A stretch of 64,000 bases of DNA from Ectobius pallidus (taxonomy: Eukaryota; Arthropoda; Insecta; Blattodea; Ectobiidae). Below are positions 1-11,166 of this stretch, in pieces; positions within the stretch are counted from its first letter, which is position 1, and the number at the start of each line of letters is the position of its first letter. The notes under the pieces are model-generated. The model did not search any database, was not told where the DNA came from, and saw only the letters and a list, made by a program, of their open reading frames with translations. The stretch covers positions 93,075,882 through 93,139,881 of the forward strand of contig CAXKWD010000005.1 of the NCBI GenBank assembly GCA_964059195.1, in the 5' to 3' direction. Position numbers and translations under genes: made by a program.

Positions 1-1002
1 AAGTGTCTGACTTGCTATAAACTAAAGGCACAATCTGCTCAACAGCTAATGGGCAATCTTCCTAACTACAGAGTAACTCCTGTTAGGCCCTTTCTACGCA
101 CAGCAGTAGACTATGCTGGTCCCTTCAGCATAAGATACGGATCGCCTAGAAGTAAAATCATTGCCAAGGCATACGCTGCAATCTTTGTATGTCTTGTAAC
201 TAAAGCCATTCATATTGAATTGATATCAGACCTCACATCAGAAGCTTTCTTAGCCGCGCTAAGAAGATTTACTTCCCGTCGTGGCCTATGCAAGGATATC
301 TTCAGCGATAACGGTACTAATTTCATAGGCACGAATCACAAATTGAAAGATCTTCGTATTCTACTACAATCCGAAGAATTTCAGAAGTCAGTTCAAGATT
401 TTGCTGCAACCAATGATTATACCTGGCATTTTCTTCCACCGTCATCTCCTCATTTCGGTGGGTTACATGAAGCTGCGGTGAAATCTATGAAGTTTCACCT
501 AAGGAGAACGATGGGTGCGCAAATCCTTACATTTGAACAGCTTTGTACGCTGCTCACTCAGATCGAGGCTTGTTTGAATTCCAGACCACTCGTTCGTCTT
601 AGTGACGACCCAAACGACTGTTCATATCTTTCACCTGGGCATTTCCTCATCGGTGAGCCTCTCACGTCCCTGCCATCTCATCCTCCCACAGATGATATGA
701 AATGTCTTGAAAAATGGCAAATTCTACAAAATCATTTGCATCATATATGGAAAAGATGGTCTTCCGAGTATTTGCATACACTTCAGCAGCGACAAAAATG
801 GTCATCTTCCAGTGAGAATCTGCGAGAAGGTATCTTAGTCATTCTGAAGGAAGACAACTTAGCCCCACTTCAATGGAAGATAGGCGTCATCACCAAGGTG
901 CATCCTGGAGAAGACGGTCTAATTCGTGTGGCGACAGTTCGCACTCCTAGTGGTGAATACAAGCGCCCAGTAGTGAAATTATGTCCATTGCCAGATCAAT
1001 AA
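1..1002 (+). CDS. BEL/Pao retrotransposon pol, integrase end (partial)
   Basis: This is the C-terminal end of a BEL/Pao-type LTR-retrotransposon polyprotein. The frame is open from the first base, so the true start lies outside the window. The first residues (CLTCYKLKAQ) look like the end of the integrase HHCC zinc-binding segment. They are followed by the LP.YRV.P.RPF entry of the catalytic core, an Asp in AVDYAGPF, a second Asp in FSDNGTNF, and a Glu in GGLHEAAVKSMK. The last third (about residues 230-330) matches the DUF5641-type tail that follows BEL/Pao integrases. Integrase inserts the reverse-transcribed DNA into the host genome. The frame ends at TAA 1000-1002 with no internal stop. 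The copy is intact as far as visible, and the upstream gag, protease and RT cannot be seen. Confidence 0.9.
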   Translation, partial: KCLTCYKLKAQSAQQLMGNLPNYRVTPVRPFLRTAVDYAGPFSIRYGSPRSKIIAKAYAAIFVCLVTKAIHIELISDLTSEAFLAALRRFTSRRGLCKDIFSDNGTNFIGTNHKLKDLRILLQSEEFQKSVQDFAATNDYTWHFLPPSSPHFGGLHEAAVKSMKFHLRRTMGAQILTFEQLCTLLTQIEACLNSRPLVRLSDDPNDCSYLSPGHFLIGEPLTSLPSHPPTDDMKCLEKWQILQNHLHHIWKRWSSEYLHTLQQRQKWSSSSENLREGILVILKEDNLAPLQWKIGVITKVHPGEDGLIRVATVRTPSGEYKRPVVKLCPLPDQ

Positions 1003-1084
1003 TAAGTGTAATACAGTGCAATTAATATTTCATATCTCTTTATTGTTTTACAAGCAATTATAGTGTAGACAAACCGTTACATTG

Positions 1085-1262
1085 TAATAAGTGTTTTTTG
1101 GTTTTTCTCCTTACACAATAAGGTTTTACTTTTCGGAGATAAACTGTGTTATTGTGATGTATATAATAAGTGTTTTTTGGTTTTCCTCCTTACACAATAA
1201 GGTTTTACTTTTCGGAGATAAACTGTGTTATTGTGATGTATATAATAAGTGTTTTCCTTTAT
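1085..1262 (+). repeat. 79-bp tandem repeat, 2.2 copies
   Basis: Two nearly identical 79-bp units begin GTGTTTTTTGG at 1091 and 1170. A third partial unit starts at 1249. They lie between the pol stop and the putative 3' LTR, so they are a tandem duplication in the element's 3' untranslated region. The small reading frames inside are repeats of each other and are not genes. Confidence 0.85.
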
Positions 1263-1343
1263 GTTATTGGTCTATTTGAATGTATTTTTCATAGCTTGCT
1301 CTCTATTTATTTTGTTGAACTAAATAGTTCAAAGGGGTCGGTA

Positions 1344-2317
1344 TGTTCGCGCAAGCAACATGTTTCTATTTTAGAATGTTTCAAACTGTCCGCTTGCATT
1401 GTCCCGCTTTGATTGTCCTTTTATTCGCGCCTCAAAGCATTGTGGGAGCATGCATGACTTGCTAATTTCTTTTGTTATAAGTGGTGGCTTAGCATCACGC
1501 CAGTTAGTATTGAACGAGACCTCACGCAGATAACAGTGTATCTAGTAGGCTCGAGGAATTCCCGCTTTTTCTACCAAGTTACAGTAAATTTGCTCTAGAA
1601 AGCGGTGAATTAGACACAATTGTGCGCAATTGTGGCTCTCAGTAATTATTCATACATAATTACATATAATTCATCAAATTCGCGAGTGAATTCTCCGAAT
1701 TACAGAAGTTTGATATTACGCAACAGTTGTGCAAGCAACGCTACATGTTCCAGTGCTTATATCAGCTTTTACGACTAAACTACATGCAAAAGTTTAGTAT
1801 TAACTTCAAGAGCAAGTTAATCTACGCATTTTAAGATATTATTTATCAAGTTTTCCAAGAAATTAATATTTTCAACCACGTGTGATAACGTACTTTTGCA
1901 TCTTATGTATCAGTGTTTCTTTTCAATTAGTTTCAATAATTATTGTGTGTGAATCTAGTAAGTTGTGATTATTTCATATTTAAATTGTTTTCCTTAAGTA
2001 GTCCGTGGATTCCTGATACCAGTGTCCTGAGGTTACAGTCTATTGCTTTCATTTTGATTCTTTCGAATCTGGTCCTCACTAGCTATTCAGAGGTGGCTAC
2101 TCTTTCCTATCTTATGCACTTCCAATTGAAGTCCCTTCCAAACCTAAAAGCAACGTTTTATTTCCTATTTGAGAAGTACCTTAACCTAACATTTGCTCCT
2201 AATGGTCCTGATCCCAAACAACACAAATGTAGAGAACATTTTTATCTATAACTCTATGGACATATCTCAATTTTTTAGTATGGTGGACTTAACTCTCTTT
2301 GCCCGCGCACCCGCCAA
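1344..2317 (+). mobile_element. putative 3' LTR of the BEL/Pao element
   Basis: A purine-rich tract (CAAAGGGGTCGG, about 1330-1341) resembling a polypurine tract precedes TGTTCGCGCAAGC, which has a typical LTR TG start. The LTR would run to somewhere near 2300, before the Helitron scar. The 5' LTR is outside the window, so neither the end nor the target duplication can be fixed. Confidence 0.4.
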
Positions 2318-2380
2318 TTATTTTTCTATTAATTTTTAATCGAATTAATTATCGTGGGCGAAGCCGCGGGCTCCTGCTGG
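2318..2380 (+). mobile_element. Helitron-like 3' terminus remnant
   Basis: The segment ends with a short hairpin (CGTGG, loop GCGAAG, CCGCG at about 2353-2368) followed by CTGG and then T. This is the 3' architecture of Helitrons: a hairpin, 10-12 nt, CTRR, and insertion between A and T. The hairpin matches the one at the 3' end of the Helitron copy at 47.9 kb. Only the end is preserved. Confidence 0.55.
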
Positions 2381-2984
2381 TCTGTTAGTAAGAACAACAA
2401 CAACAACAAGAATTATACTAATAATAAAATCAGGTAAACTGATATAACCAAGTGCCAGTATGTTTTTTTTTTTTTAAATCAGTGATACACGCAATTATGA
2501 TAGGCCCATGCATTAAAGTTATTTTTGTAATAGATGTCCGAGTTAACTCCAAAAACAAAATGTGCCGGCAATAATAATAATGATGCAATAGACCTACGAT
2601 TCGCTGATATCTCTGTTTCAATTTAAAGCAGCCTTAAAGGTTATGAATGAATAATAAGCATATGAAATCTATCTGTCAGGAATTACATTAGGTATATTGC
2701 TGCACAGGAACGATAAGAAAAATACTCACAGTAAAATATAGCCTAATGTAAATATCGGTAGTCTACATAACCATAGAATACACATTATAATATCAATATT
2801 CATCGGCTAGTTGTTATAAATCGTTTATTTAAATTATTATTTACCCACACTGACATCCTTATGAAGAAACAAATCAATCAAGGTTGCTAACAATATGAAT
2901 AAACGATTGGCAATTTGTTAAGTTTTTTTAATACATTGTGGGCCTTGAAAGAATATTGATTACAAAATTAATATTGATATACTC

Positions 2985-3486
2985 GTTACTTCGGTACCGG
3001 TCAACCGATTTGGCCCTAATTCAATAGGCTTGTACCCAAAAACGTCATAAATTCGTATACCAAGTTTCAAGAAAATCCGATAAAGCGTATTTGAGTTATC
3101 CACGCCTTTGTTATATATTACCATAAAAAGGCACTAAATTGGGCATTATTCCGGTACCGCCCAACCGATCTGGTCCAATATCAATAGACATCTTCCCATG
3201 GACATTATAAATAGGTATTCCAAGTTTCATGAAAATCCGATAAAGCGTATGTGAGTTATGGCGCCTTTAAAATATACACTAAATTGGGTTTTACTCCGGT
3301 ACCGGTGAACCGATTTGGTCCAATTTCAATAGGGTTCTTCCCATGGACATTATAAACGCGTATACCAAGTTTCATTAAAATTCGATAAAGCGTATTTGAG
3401 TTAGAGCGCGTACAGACACACGGACGGACGGACGGACGGACAGACGGACAGACATTTTTCGTCCCCCACACAATCTCATAAAGTAC
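2985..3486 (-). repeat. left arm of a ~500-bp inverted repeat built of ~125-150 bp units
   Basis: This arm is the reverse complement of 3818-4335. It contains about three diverged units. Each reads TACCGG..AACCGATTTGG, then CAAGTTTCA..AAAATCCGATAAAGCGTAT. A GGAC/GGACAGAC minisatellite at about 3420-3455 follows. The two open frames of 87 and 96 codons in the arms are mirror images of the same repeat and not genes. Confidence 0.8.
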
Positions 3487-3817
3487 CATACTGGCACTTA
3501 ATAAGCTGCACCGCAGCAAATATTGTGTTATCTTAAGCGATCACAATACGACATCCTAAATATTGTTATCTTTAACCGTGATATAGACTGCTGACATTTT
3601 CATTTCATTAGTATCGATTGTTAGAAATTACAACATAATTAAAGATAAAAATATTACATTAAAGTAAATGTAAACATAACCACACCAGAACATGTGTCAA
3701 GAGTAAGCCAGCAGGCATACAATAAATATAACGTATTGTTCTTCTTACCTTTCTGGATCTTTTGGGAAAGTGAAGAAATACAATTCAGGATTTCTTCCTT
3801 TATTAAGTGCCAGTATG
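3487..3817 (-). mobile_element. short P-like element with THAP exon fragment
   Basis: It is bounded by perfect 18-bp inverted repeats CATACTGGCACTTAATAA (3487-3504 and 3800-3817). On the minus strand the frame from the right end reads ...NPELYFFTFPKDPER and runs into a splice donor AG|GTAAG at 3749. FPKDPER is the conserved centre of the THAP zinc-finger domain. The same half-domain and donor occur in the elements at 34.2 and 35.3 kb. The two zinc-binding cysteines are missing here because the terminal repeat cuts the exon. The flanking GTAC is ambiguous because the surrounding arms are themselves palindromic. Confidence 0.6.
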
Positions 3818-4335
3818 GTACTTTATGAGATTGTGTGGGGGACGAAAAATGTCTGTCCGTCTGTCCGTCCGTCCGTCCGTCCGTCCGTCCGTCCGTGTGT
3901 CTGTACGCGCTCTAACTCAAATACGCTTTATCGAATTTTAATGAAACTTGGTATACGCGTTTATAATGTCCATGGGAAGAACCCTATTGAAATTGGACCA
4001 AATCGGTTCACCGGTACCGGAGTAAAACCCAATTTTGTGTATATTTTAAAGGCGCCATAACTCACATACGCTTTATCGGATTTTCATGAAAATTGGAATA
4101 CCTATTTATAATGTCTATGGGAAGATGTCTGTTGATATTGGACCAAATCGGTTGGCCGGTACCGGAATAATACCCAATTTAGTGCCCTTTTATGGTATCA
4201 TATAAGAAAAGGCGCGGTAACTCAAATACGCTTTATCGGATTTTCATGAAACTTCGTATACTTATTTATAACAATCATGGCAATAAGCCTATTGAATTTG
4301 GACCTAATCGGTTGTCCAGTACCGAAATAAAGAGT
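3818..4335 (+). repeat. right arm of the ~500-bp inverted repeat
   Basis: This is the mirror image of 2985-3486, including the (GTCC)n tract at 3855-3895 and the three ~125-150 bp units. The arms flank the central THAP-bearing element. Confidence 0.8.
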
Positions 4336-5538
4336 AATTATCAGTCAAATTAATTATAATATTTTGGTTCATTTCGAAGCATTTTGATTGGCTCGCGGCC
4401 AACCAATCAGCGGGCGAGTCCCGTAGCTAAGGTAAATAAAGGGTAATTCTGGTACAACCCTTCAATTCCTGTCGAAACCTTCGTTAGTAAAGGAGGGTAA
4501 AAAGAAGGCACCTTCTTCAAATGCAAAATCAAATTCTCGGTTCTTTCTTATAGCGTCATCAATTAATGACAGCTTATAAAGCTTCCTTCAGTTGCCATGG
4601 ACAGTTGACACCTACATGAAAAACAAATGTTCCCATATGTACAATTATAGACGAAATGCTGTTGTATAATGACTAATTATTTTGCTAAAATTGATTACAA
4701 TTAGATTAAAGCATTGAATTTTACTTCAGCCTATGTCAGATTTATAATCCCTGACCTCTTAATAAATAAAAACATTAACTTCTGAGAATTTGCTTAAGTT
4801 GGTAGGCCTACTCTGCTTTAGTGAGGGCCAAATTCGCATCGCATCGAATATCGCGAATATTATGTTACCAATGAATGAAATTATTCTATATTGTAACATA
4901 AGATAACTAGAAGGCTCGAAATATAGCCTAATTTCGAAATACGATGATTTTTCTTTTCTGTGAGCTACACCGAGATAGTATTCCATGGTATTGGACACTC
5001 AGAACTCGCAGTGTAGTTTGGTCTTGGGGTAAGATGCTTGTCTAGTAATCAAGAGATATCACGTTCGAGTCCACCCTGAAGCAAGATTTTTTTTTTATTA
5101 TAATCAATTGTGTTAAATTGAGCCTATTCCATTCTTGTGTCCTATTTTGTCAATGTGCTTAAATAAGTATTGCATTTTTCTTTAAAAAAAACTGGGAATT
5201 CATTGTCTTTCATTGACCTACATCATTCCTAAAGAATAACATAAGCCTATAAATGTTATTTCACGAACAGAAACTAGCTTTAAAGTTATTGCGTTGCGTT
5301 AAAATTGCATAAGCCTATACTCAGAACAAAACTGCATACCGCTAGGTGAAACTATCCTCTTCTTATTGGCTTACTGTACTATTTCATTGTCAATGCATTT
5401 TGTAAAATGTTTACATATTTTAAGAATTAGTATATCAGTGTATACCAATATGAATTAAGGGTAAGAATCAAACTTTAGACCTTTGTTCTTCCGTAAGCCC
5501 TGCTTAATGAATCGATCTGGAGTTTAACTCGGAGATCT

Positions 5539-5573
<35 letters not shown>

Positions 5574-5907
5574 ATTTTCTGTATATCATAACTGCAATTA
5601 TTACTGATTAAAAAAGCATACTGGCACTTTGTTATATCAGTTTACCTGATTTTATTGTTACTGCAATTTATAGCAGAACAATAACATCCTTTCGAAACAC
5701 GCATTGCTATAAAAATTCAAGACTCCTATTTATTTCCATTCTTCCCGCAGTAGTGATTGTAGTATTACTCAATGGCCGGTAGGATCGCTAGGTAATCTGC
5801 GCGCGCATGTCCGTCTGGCAGAAAAACGGGCTGAGTTTCTTTACTGTATTAATACGTATACTGTGGTAATATCAAGTTCATTGCAAACAATTTCGGACTG
5901 TCTAGAT

Positions 5908-7024
5908 CAGGGGAAGTCAACTACGTCTTGTGATGACGTTTGTGGAGCAAGAGCATGCGGATCCCTTGTGTGTGACGTCAGCAAGAGCGCACGGTAGTAG
6001 GGGTGTTTAGAGTACGCTAGAGCTAGGTACTAGAGGACCTATTCACTTTAGCTCTGTGGGTAGAACAACTTCTGGTTGGAAATACGGAGTTATTGCAAGT
6101 ACGCGATCCTGATAGTGTTCCCTCTGCAAAACATGTGTTAGTTCTGCAAAACATTCTTCTTCAGTTCGAATCGAGGTTTCAGGATGTGGAAAACCTTTCT
6201 CCAATGTTTAAACTTTTTGCTACCCCATATTCAGTTAATGTCAAAGACGTTCCTTGTCGGTATCAATTGGAACTGCTAAACTTACAATGCGACGATCTGT
6301 TAAAGGACAAATACGAACGTAAAGTGGTCTTGGGTAACTTTTACAGAAATTTCTCTGAAACCAGATTCCCGAGACTTGCCGCACGAATATTATGTAATTT
6401 TGGATCGACATATGTGGCCGAACAATTTTTTTCACTAATGAAATGTGCAAAGCTCAAATCAAGAAGTACATTGTTAAATCACAACCTAAATGTAGTCTTC
6501 GATTAAATATTGCTCAAACATTACGTCCCAACATTGATACACTTGTTAAAGAAAAAAGAGACAGAAAAGTCAGAAAATTGTTACTGTAATCTTGTATCAT
6601 CTAAGGTGCAGACGAGCTTGTATGGTAATAAATTCAGTTCATTTTTTTTTATCATTTTTACTGTAGTGAATTATGTTAATTCAAATGATAGTAGCCTATT
6701 GTCTATTTTTGTCAAAGAGCATAGATTTTGTGGAAAGGCAATTGTTCTCACAGATTAGAAAAATAGAATTATTTATAATATGTTAAACTGCTGCGCTGTA
6801 ATTAACCGATAAACTATCAAAAAAATCGGTTGATGTTTCATTAACTCGGAAACACGTATTACGTAAGTTCTAACCCCCTAAATTCCCGCTGCCCGCAATA
6901 CCAATGCCCCTCTCTTCCCCCCTGTTCACTGATGCCTACATTTCACATGCTCCTCGCAGAGATATAACGCGAGCAGTAGAGCAGTAGGCAGTGACGTCAC
7001 AGAGCAAGCTTCTGTCTTCCCCTG
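5908..7024 (+). mobile_element. internally deleted hAT transposon
   Basis: The terminal inverted repeats begin CAGGGGAAG (5908) and end CTTCCCCTG (7024). Perfect 8-bp target duplications GTCTAGAT lie at 5900-5907 and 7025-7032, as expected of hAT elements. At 1117 bp it is much shorter than an autonomous hAT. It retains only the C-terminal transposase remnant. Confidence 0.9.
6093..6589 (+). pseudogene. hAT transposase C-terminal remnant (GTF2IRD2-like subgroup)
   Basis: The frame 6093-6506 reads through motifs typical of the hAT dimerisation region: QLELLNLQCDDLLK, RFPRLAARI and FGSTYVAEQFFSLMK. It then runs into a stop. The similarity continues in another frame as LRLNIAQTLRPNIDTLV and stops at 6587-6589. 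There is therefore a frameshift around 6495-6500. The N-terminal DNA-binding and catalytic parts are absent. It resembles the transposase-derived tail of vertebrate GTF2IRD2. It cannot be functional and serves only to class the element. Confidence 0.8.
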
Positions 7025-7032
7025 GTCTAGAT

Positions 7033-8311
7033 GTATCACTCTTCTTAAATGGCACAAGCGATCAGACTCGTGGAGGAATTATTCATAGGTAGGTGCAAAA
7101 AATCTCCAGAAAAATGCAGGATTTTTCTACTGTTTTTACCTTTCGAGGTACACTGGAAGGTTTTACAGAAGACCATGATGTGTACCCACACAAGGGAAAC
7201 TAATAGCCTATCTCATCCCCCCGTCACGTCATGAGACGTAGAGAGAAGTTTTTACCATTAAAGATCTTCTTTGAAGGAAAATAGAAGATATTTTTCTTTT
7301 GAAAACTTCAAAATGTATATTGCCATTCACTGCAACAAAGCGTATGCACAGACATAATGTAACTTATAAATTGCCTTTTAATTTTCACTGTGAATATTGT
7401 TAACAAGTATTAAAGCATTGGCTGTGTATATTTATGTTCGTTTAACTAGGAAATATATTTTGTTTCTGTGATTTACGATTAAATGTGCAAACTATTCTAT
7501 GACGCTGTGTCTATCATTTCACTAGACTAGCTGCACTGCCCTTGAACTTGAATGTTCGTATTAAAGTGCGCCACTGAAAGCGAGTCACCCCTTCCCTCGT
7601 GTTTACATACGGCTATATCCCAGTCACCACTAACCTGATGTAATGTTTTTGTGGCTAAACCCCCGGGCCCTAGTCATAACACGAGATTAACAAAACGGAG
7701 TATGTTTATTAAATTAAATATTTTATACCGTGTGCCCTCTACACAACTGAATGTTTAAATTAGACAAAAGAAAGAGAAAAATATAGCTTACGTTTAAATT
7801 TAAAGTACACATTTTCCTTTGATATTAGATTTGTTAAAACAAATAATAACATATATTTGTTGGACATATATTTTTAAAATATCTAAATTAATGTATCCAG
7901 GTACTGAATACGATTATACTGTACTGAGCAAAATCCATATCAATTACTAAACTTGTGCTTATCAGTGAGTAGGTGTAAACAAATTTCCAAGTCACTAACT
8001 TTAAAGTTGTGAAAAGAGAAATTCCCCACCTCCTTACTTTAAAGAAAACTATTTTCGATAACTATTAAAATATGAACATCGTGTTTTGATACTTCAGTAC
8101 ACGGCTATTCTATAACGTCATTCCGATAGAATTTGTGCGTGGGCACTCATTAAGTTCCTGTTAAGTTCAAAGTTATATCATATGCGTCAGCACTAAGCCC
8201 CGGCTTGAATCCTGCTTCCTGTTATGAAAGACGGCGTGAATAATAATAAGTAATTACTTACGAATCGAATTAGTTATCTCCCGTGGACTAGTGCTTTCTC
8301 CTTGTGGATTA
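7033..8311. other. non-coding stretch
   Basis: AT-rich sequence with no recognisable gene or repeat boundary. 7033 is the continuation of the pre-insertion site of the hAT element. Confidence 0.5.
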
Positions 8312-8691
8312 CAGTAGTGTCTCGATGATCCGGACTAGACGGGACCGGACCCTGCCCGAAACACCGAGATTCCGGATTAAACTAAATTTGCCTTAAAATG
8401 CTCATACTGTACTGTAATACAAGTTTTAGATGGGTAAAACTATAAGAATATATTTTGATCTTAAATATAACTTTTCCTACAACTAAATTTTAGTTTTAAT
8501 AGGCCTACTACTGTCTACGTAGACCTAAGATTTTAACCTACGAACCGACTAACAAAACAAAACAAAATATCTTGGCGACTAAAGTAAATATATATATATA
8601 TATATATATACATAATTTTCTCAGTACAAAATCCAGTTCGGATTAACCGGATGTCCGGACGAGCGAGATCCAGATTACCGGGTCTCTACTG
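8312..8691. mobile_element. pogo/Tigger-type MITE
   Basis: The ends read CAGTAGTGTCTCGATGATCC at 8312 and, on the other strand, CAGTAGAGACCCGGTAATCT at 8691. CAGTAG.GTCTCG..ATCCGGA termini are typical of the pogo/Tigger branch of Tc1/mariner. TA precedes the left end; the right flank is CA, probably a mutated TA. The 380-bp element has no transposase frame and contains a (TA)n run at 8589-8612. Confidence 0.75.
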
Positions 8692-9152
8692 CACTCTATT
8701 TTAAAACTAATCTTTGGGTTAACATTATTATCTGGGAACAGATCACACTCGATACAATACTTCTGACGTACTATAATAGCAGGTGTATTATACTATTGTG
8801 GCTCAGATTCCGTATCTTGGTTAGTTTAATTTCGGGCCTCTGTAGACAAATCCTATAGACTATAAAACATGAAGATCAATAGCAAAATTGTATAACATAA
8901 TACTTCATGTTGTTTCACATGGAAATGTGAAAATTAAATAAGAGAAAGATAAGTAAAATCTTCATCAATCGCGATTTAATTCAGCCATCTATCAACAAAT
9001 CTCTCAGTGATTAGGGGGGAGCAAAATGCAGTAAAATAAGAGGAACAGTGTTCGATATTTAAACAAATGTTACATTTGGAATAATTCATTCTTTGGAACG
9101 TTTATACTGCAAATAATATGAAACATAAATTCACGGAAAGCTTAAAAGCAGA
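8692..9152. other. non-coding stretch
   Basis: AT-rich, with no gene or repeat recognised. Confidence 0.45.
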
Positions 9153-9556
9153 ATGTCCACTTCTGGAAAGTCAGGGAAGTGAGGAAAATTGAAATCGGTC
9201 AGGGTAAGTCAGGGAATCTTGTAAAGTAATGGAAAAAGTCAGAGAAATTTGTAAAAAAAAAAAGAAAAAAAAAAATGGAACAGTCAGGGAAAATAACCAG
9301 CCCCAGTGAGCGAAATGTGAGGGGCATGTGTTTTTCTTTGTAAGCAAATTTCTTTGCTTTACTTGAGCTAATATTTCTTATTTTTTATACACATTTTTAA
9401 TTAAGCCTTTTTGGAAAATCTTGAGTGAAAAATATAGCTAATCATAGTTAAAAACATTGATTCTTATGGTCAGGGAAATTTAAGTTTCTGGTTAAGGTCA
9501 CGTCAGCGCAAAGTCAGGGAAATTTATTTTTAATTTTATGGACACCGTGTAAATGT
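9153..9556. repeat. cluster of GTCAGGGAA motifs
   Basis: GTCAGGGAA or one-base variants occurs seven times, near 9170, 9198, 9208, 9238, 9283, 9469 and 9513. GTCCA..T-like ends lie at 9154 and about 9541 (ATGGACACC). Repeated short motifs near the ends of an element suggest transposase binding sites of a DNA transposon, but I cannot define terminal repeats. Confidence 0.4.
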
Positions 9557-10670
9557 TTATTACACTTTTCTGCAGTTGCGACTTGTATTTGTCACAAGTA
9601 ACTAGACCTTATCGATATTTCATCATTTATCATAATGTAAGATTGGCATCGTGGCGACAGAAAAGGGCGAAAAATGAATCTTGTCAACAGTCCGCACCGG
9701 CCTAACGTACTGATAACAAGAATCGTTAGGAGGACGAAAATTAGTTTTGCTAATAAATACAGTTATTGTAACAAATAAATCTTAGTTATCACTAAACATA
9801 TTTTTAACAAACTTTAATATGCTGGTGACACGAGGGTTTTTTACCAGGGCATAAGACTTGAATTTAAAATAATCACAACAGGAAAAAAAAGCAAGATCCG
9901 TTAAAATTATAGAGGATAAAGGTAATATTCAGAGGGTTATAATTATATTTCGGGGGAATTTATCATTCTCAATGGCTTATAAACATGTCAAGATAAGAAA
10001 TTGTAGAAACGCATGAAAAACTTGGAAAATTGGAGGTGCTAAAATGTTCACCTTTCAAGACAATTTTACAGAACGTAAAATTATTCAAAGTTATCTTGAA
10101 AGTAGGTAGGAATGCGTCAAGCTTGTTTTGCCCAGTCTGGCTGTATCACCGATACGGCACACTCCACTTGTGACGTGGTTAGCGGTTCTTACCAATTTCA
10201 TGTGTCGCTTTACAACAATTATCTAGATAGCTGAACTTGTTGCTCGCTTTTGTTTAACGTGACAAGGTGAAATAACATTACCTTCAAAGATAATTTATAA
10301 ATATTTTACTAATCATTTTGATGCATTTTATCTGCTTTCGTTTCAATTTCTGGCACAATGGCTAACTTAAAAGTTATTACTGTTTATTAGGATATGCAAA
10401 TACTTGCATTATTTTTATCTAATGGTTGTCCTGCAACTTGTTATTTTGCGAATCAATTTTCTGGGGGAGAGGGCATTGATTAGATAATCATATCTACGCT
10501 ACACATTTGGAATATACAAATAGCTGTATTCGAAATTCAATACATTGGCACTAACGAAGCTTGCAGAAAGCTATGCAATTGTTTATTGTGTAAACATTTT
10601 TTAATCCCAAATAATATAACAAGAGGACCGGAATCCCTATAATATAAAGCCACATGGCTGACTGACTAAC
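9557..10670. other. non-coding stretch
   Basis: No gene, RNA or clear repeat seen. Confidence 0.45.
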
Positions 10671-11166
10671 TCACTCACTGACATTAATGTTTGCCCACTT
10701 CCAGATGAGCTAAAAACTTGAAATTTGGTACACATATAGTTTTTAGGCTGTAAACTACAGGAAAATTACAAACAATTGATTTTTAAAAAACTTTTAGCCC
10801 CAAAAACCCGCCGAAAAAGGGCTCGGCTCGGCTCACTTTAATGTTTGCCCACTTCCAGGTGAGCTAGAAACTTGAAATTTGGTACACGTATAGCTTTTAG
10901 GTTGTAAACCACAGGAAAATTCCAAAAAAGTTGATTTTTGTTTTTACTTTTAGCCCTAAAACCCCCCGAAAAAGGGCTCGGCTCACTGACATTAATGTTT
11001 TCCCACTTCCAGGTGAGCTAGAAACTTGAAATTTGGTACACATATAGCTTTTAGGCTGTAAACCACAGGAAAGTTCCCAAAAAGTTTATTTTTTTTCAAT
11101 TTTTGGCCCTAAAAATCCCCGAAAAAGGGCTCGGCTCTGCTCACTGATATTAATGTTTGCCTACTG
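10671..11166 (+). repeat. ~155-bp tandem repeat, three copies plus a partial fourth
   Basis: Units begin CACT(GAC)ATTAATGTTTGCCC near 10675, 10832, 10984 and 11143. Each holds CTTGAAATTTGGTACAC..ATAG, a run of AAAA around the middle, and GAAAAAGGGCTCGGCTC at the end. A single inverted, diverged unit lies at about 17065-17215. I do not recognise the family. Confidence 0.8.

Larger units (their letters stand above)
2423..5656. mobile_element. nested palindromic element with 40-85 bp terminal inverted repeats
   Basis: AATAAAATCAGGTAAACTGA at 2423 is inverted at 5656. The repeat continues as ATATAAC[C/A]AAGTGCCAGTATG and then more loosely for about 45 bp. The 13-mer CATACTGGCACTT occurs four times: at the two outer ends and at the two ends of the central element (3487-3817). 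The right half (4336-5616) also holds a tRNA-like stretch around 5010-5075 (B-box-like GTTCGAGTCC) and an A tract at 5541-5569. I saw no clear target duplication. Class is uncertain; a P-like or foldback element fits best. Confidence 0.6.

Noticed and set aside
3256..4060. Two nearly identical 87- and 96-codon frames
   Set aside because: They are mirror images produced by the inverted arms and the GTCC minisatellite, with no protein family signal.
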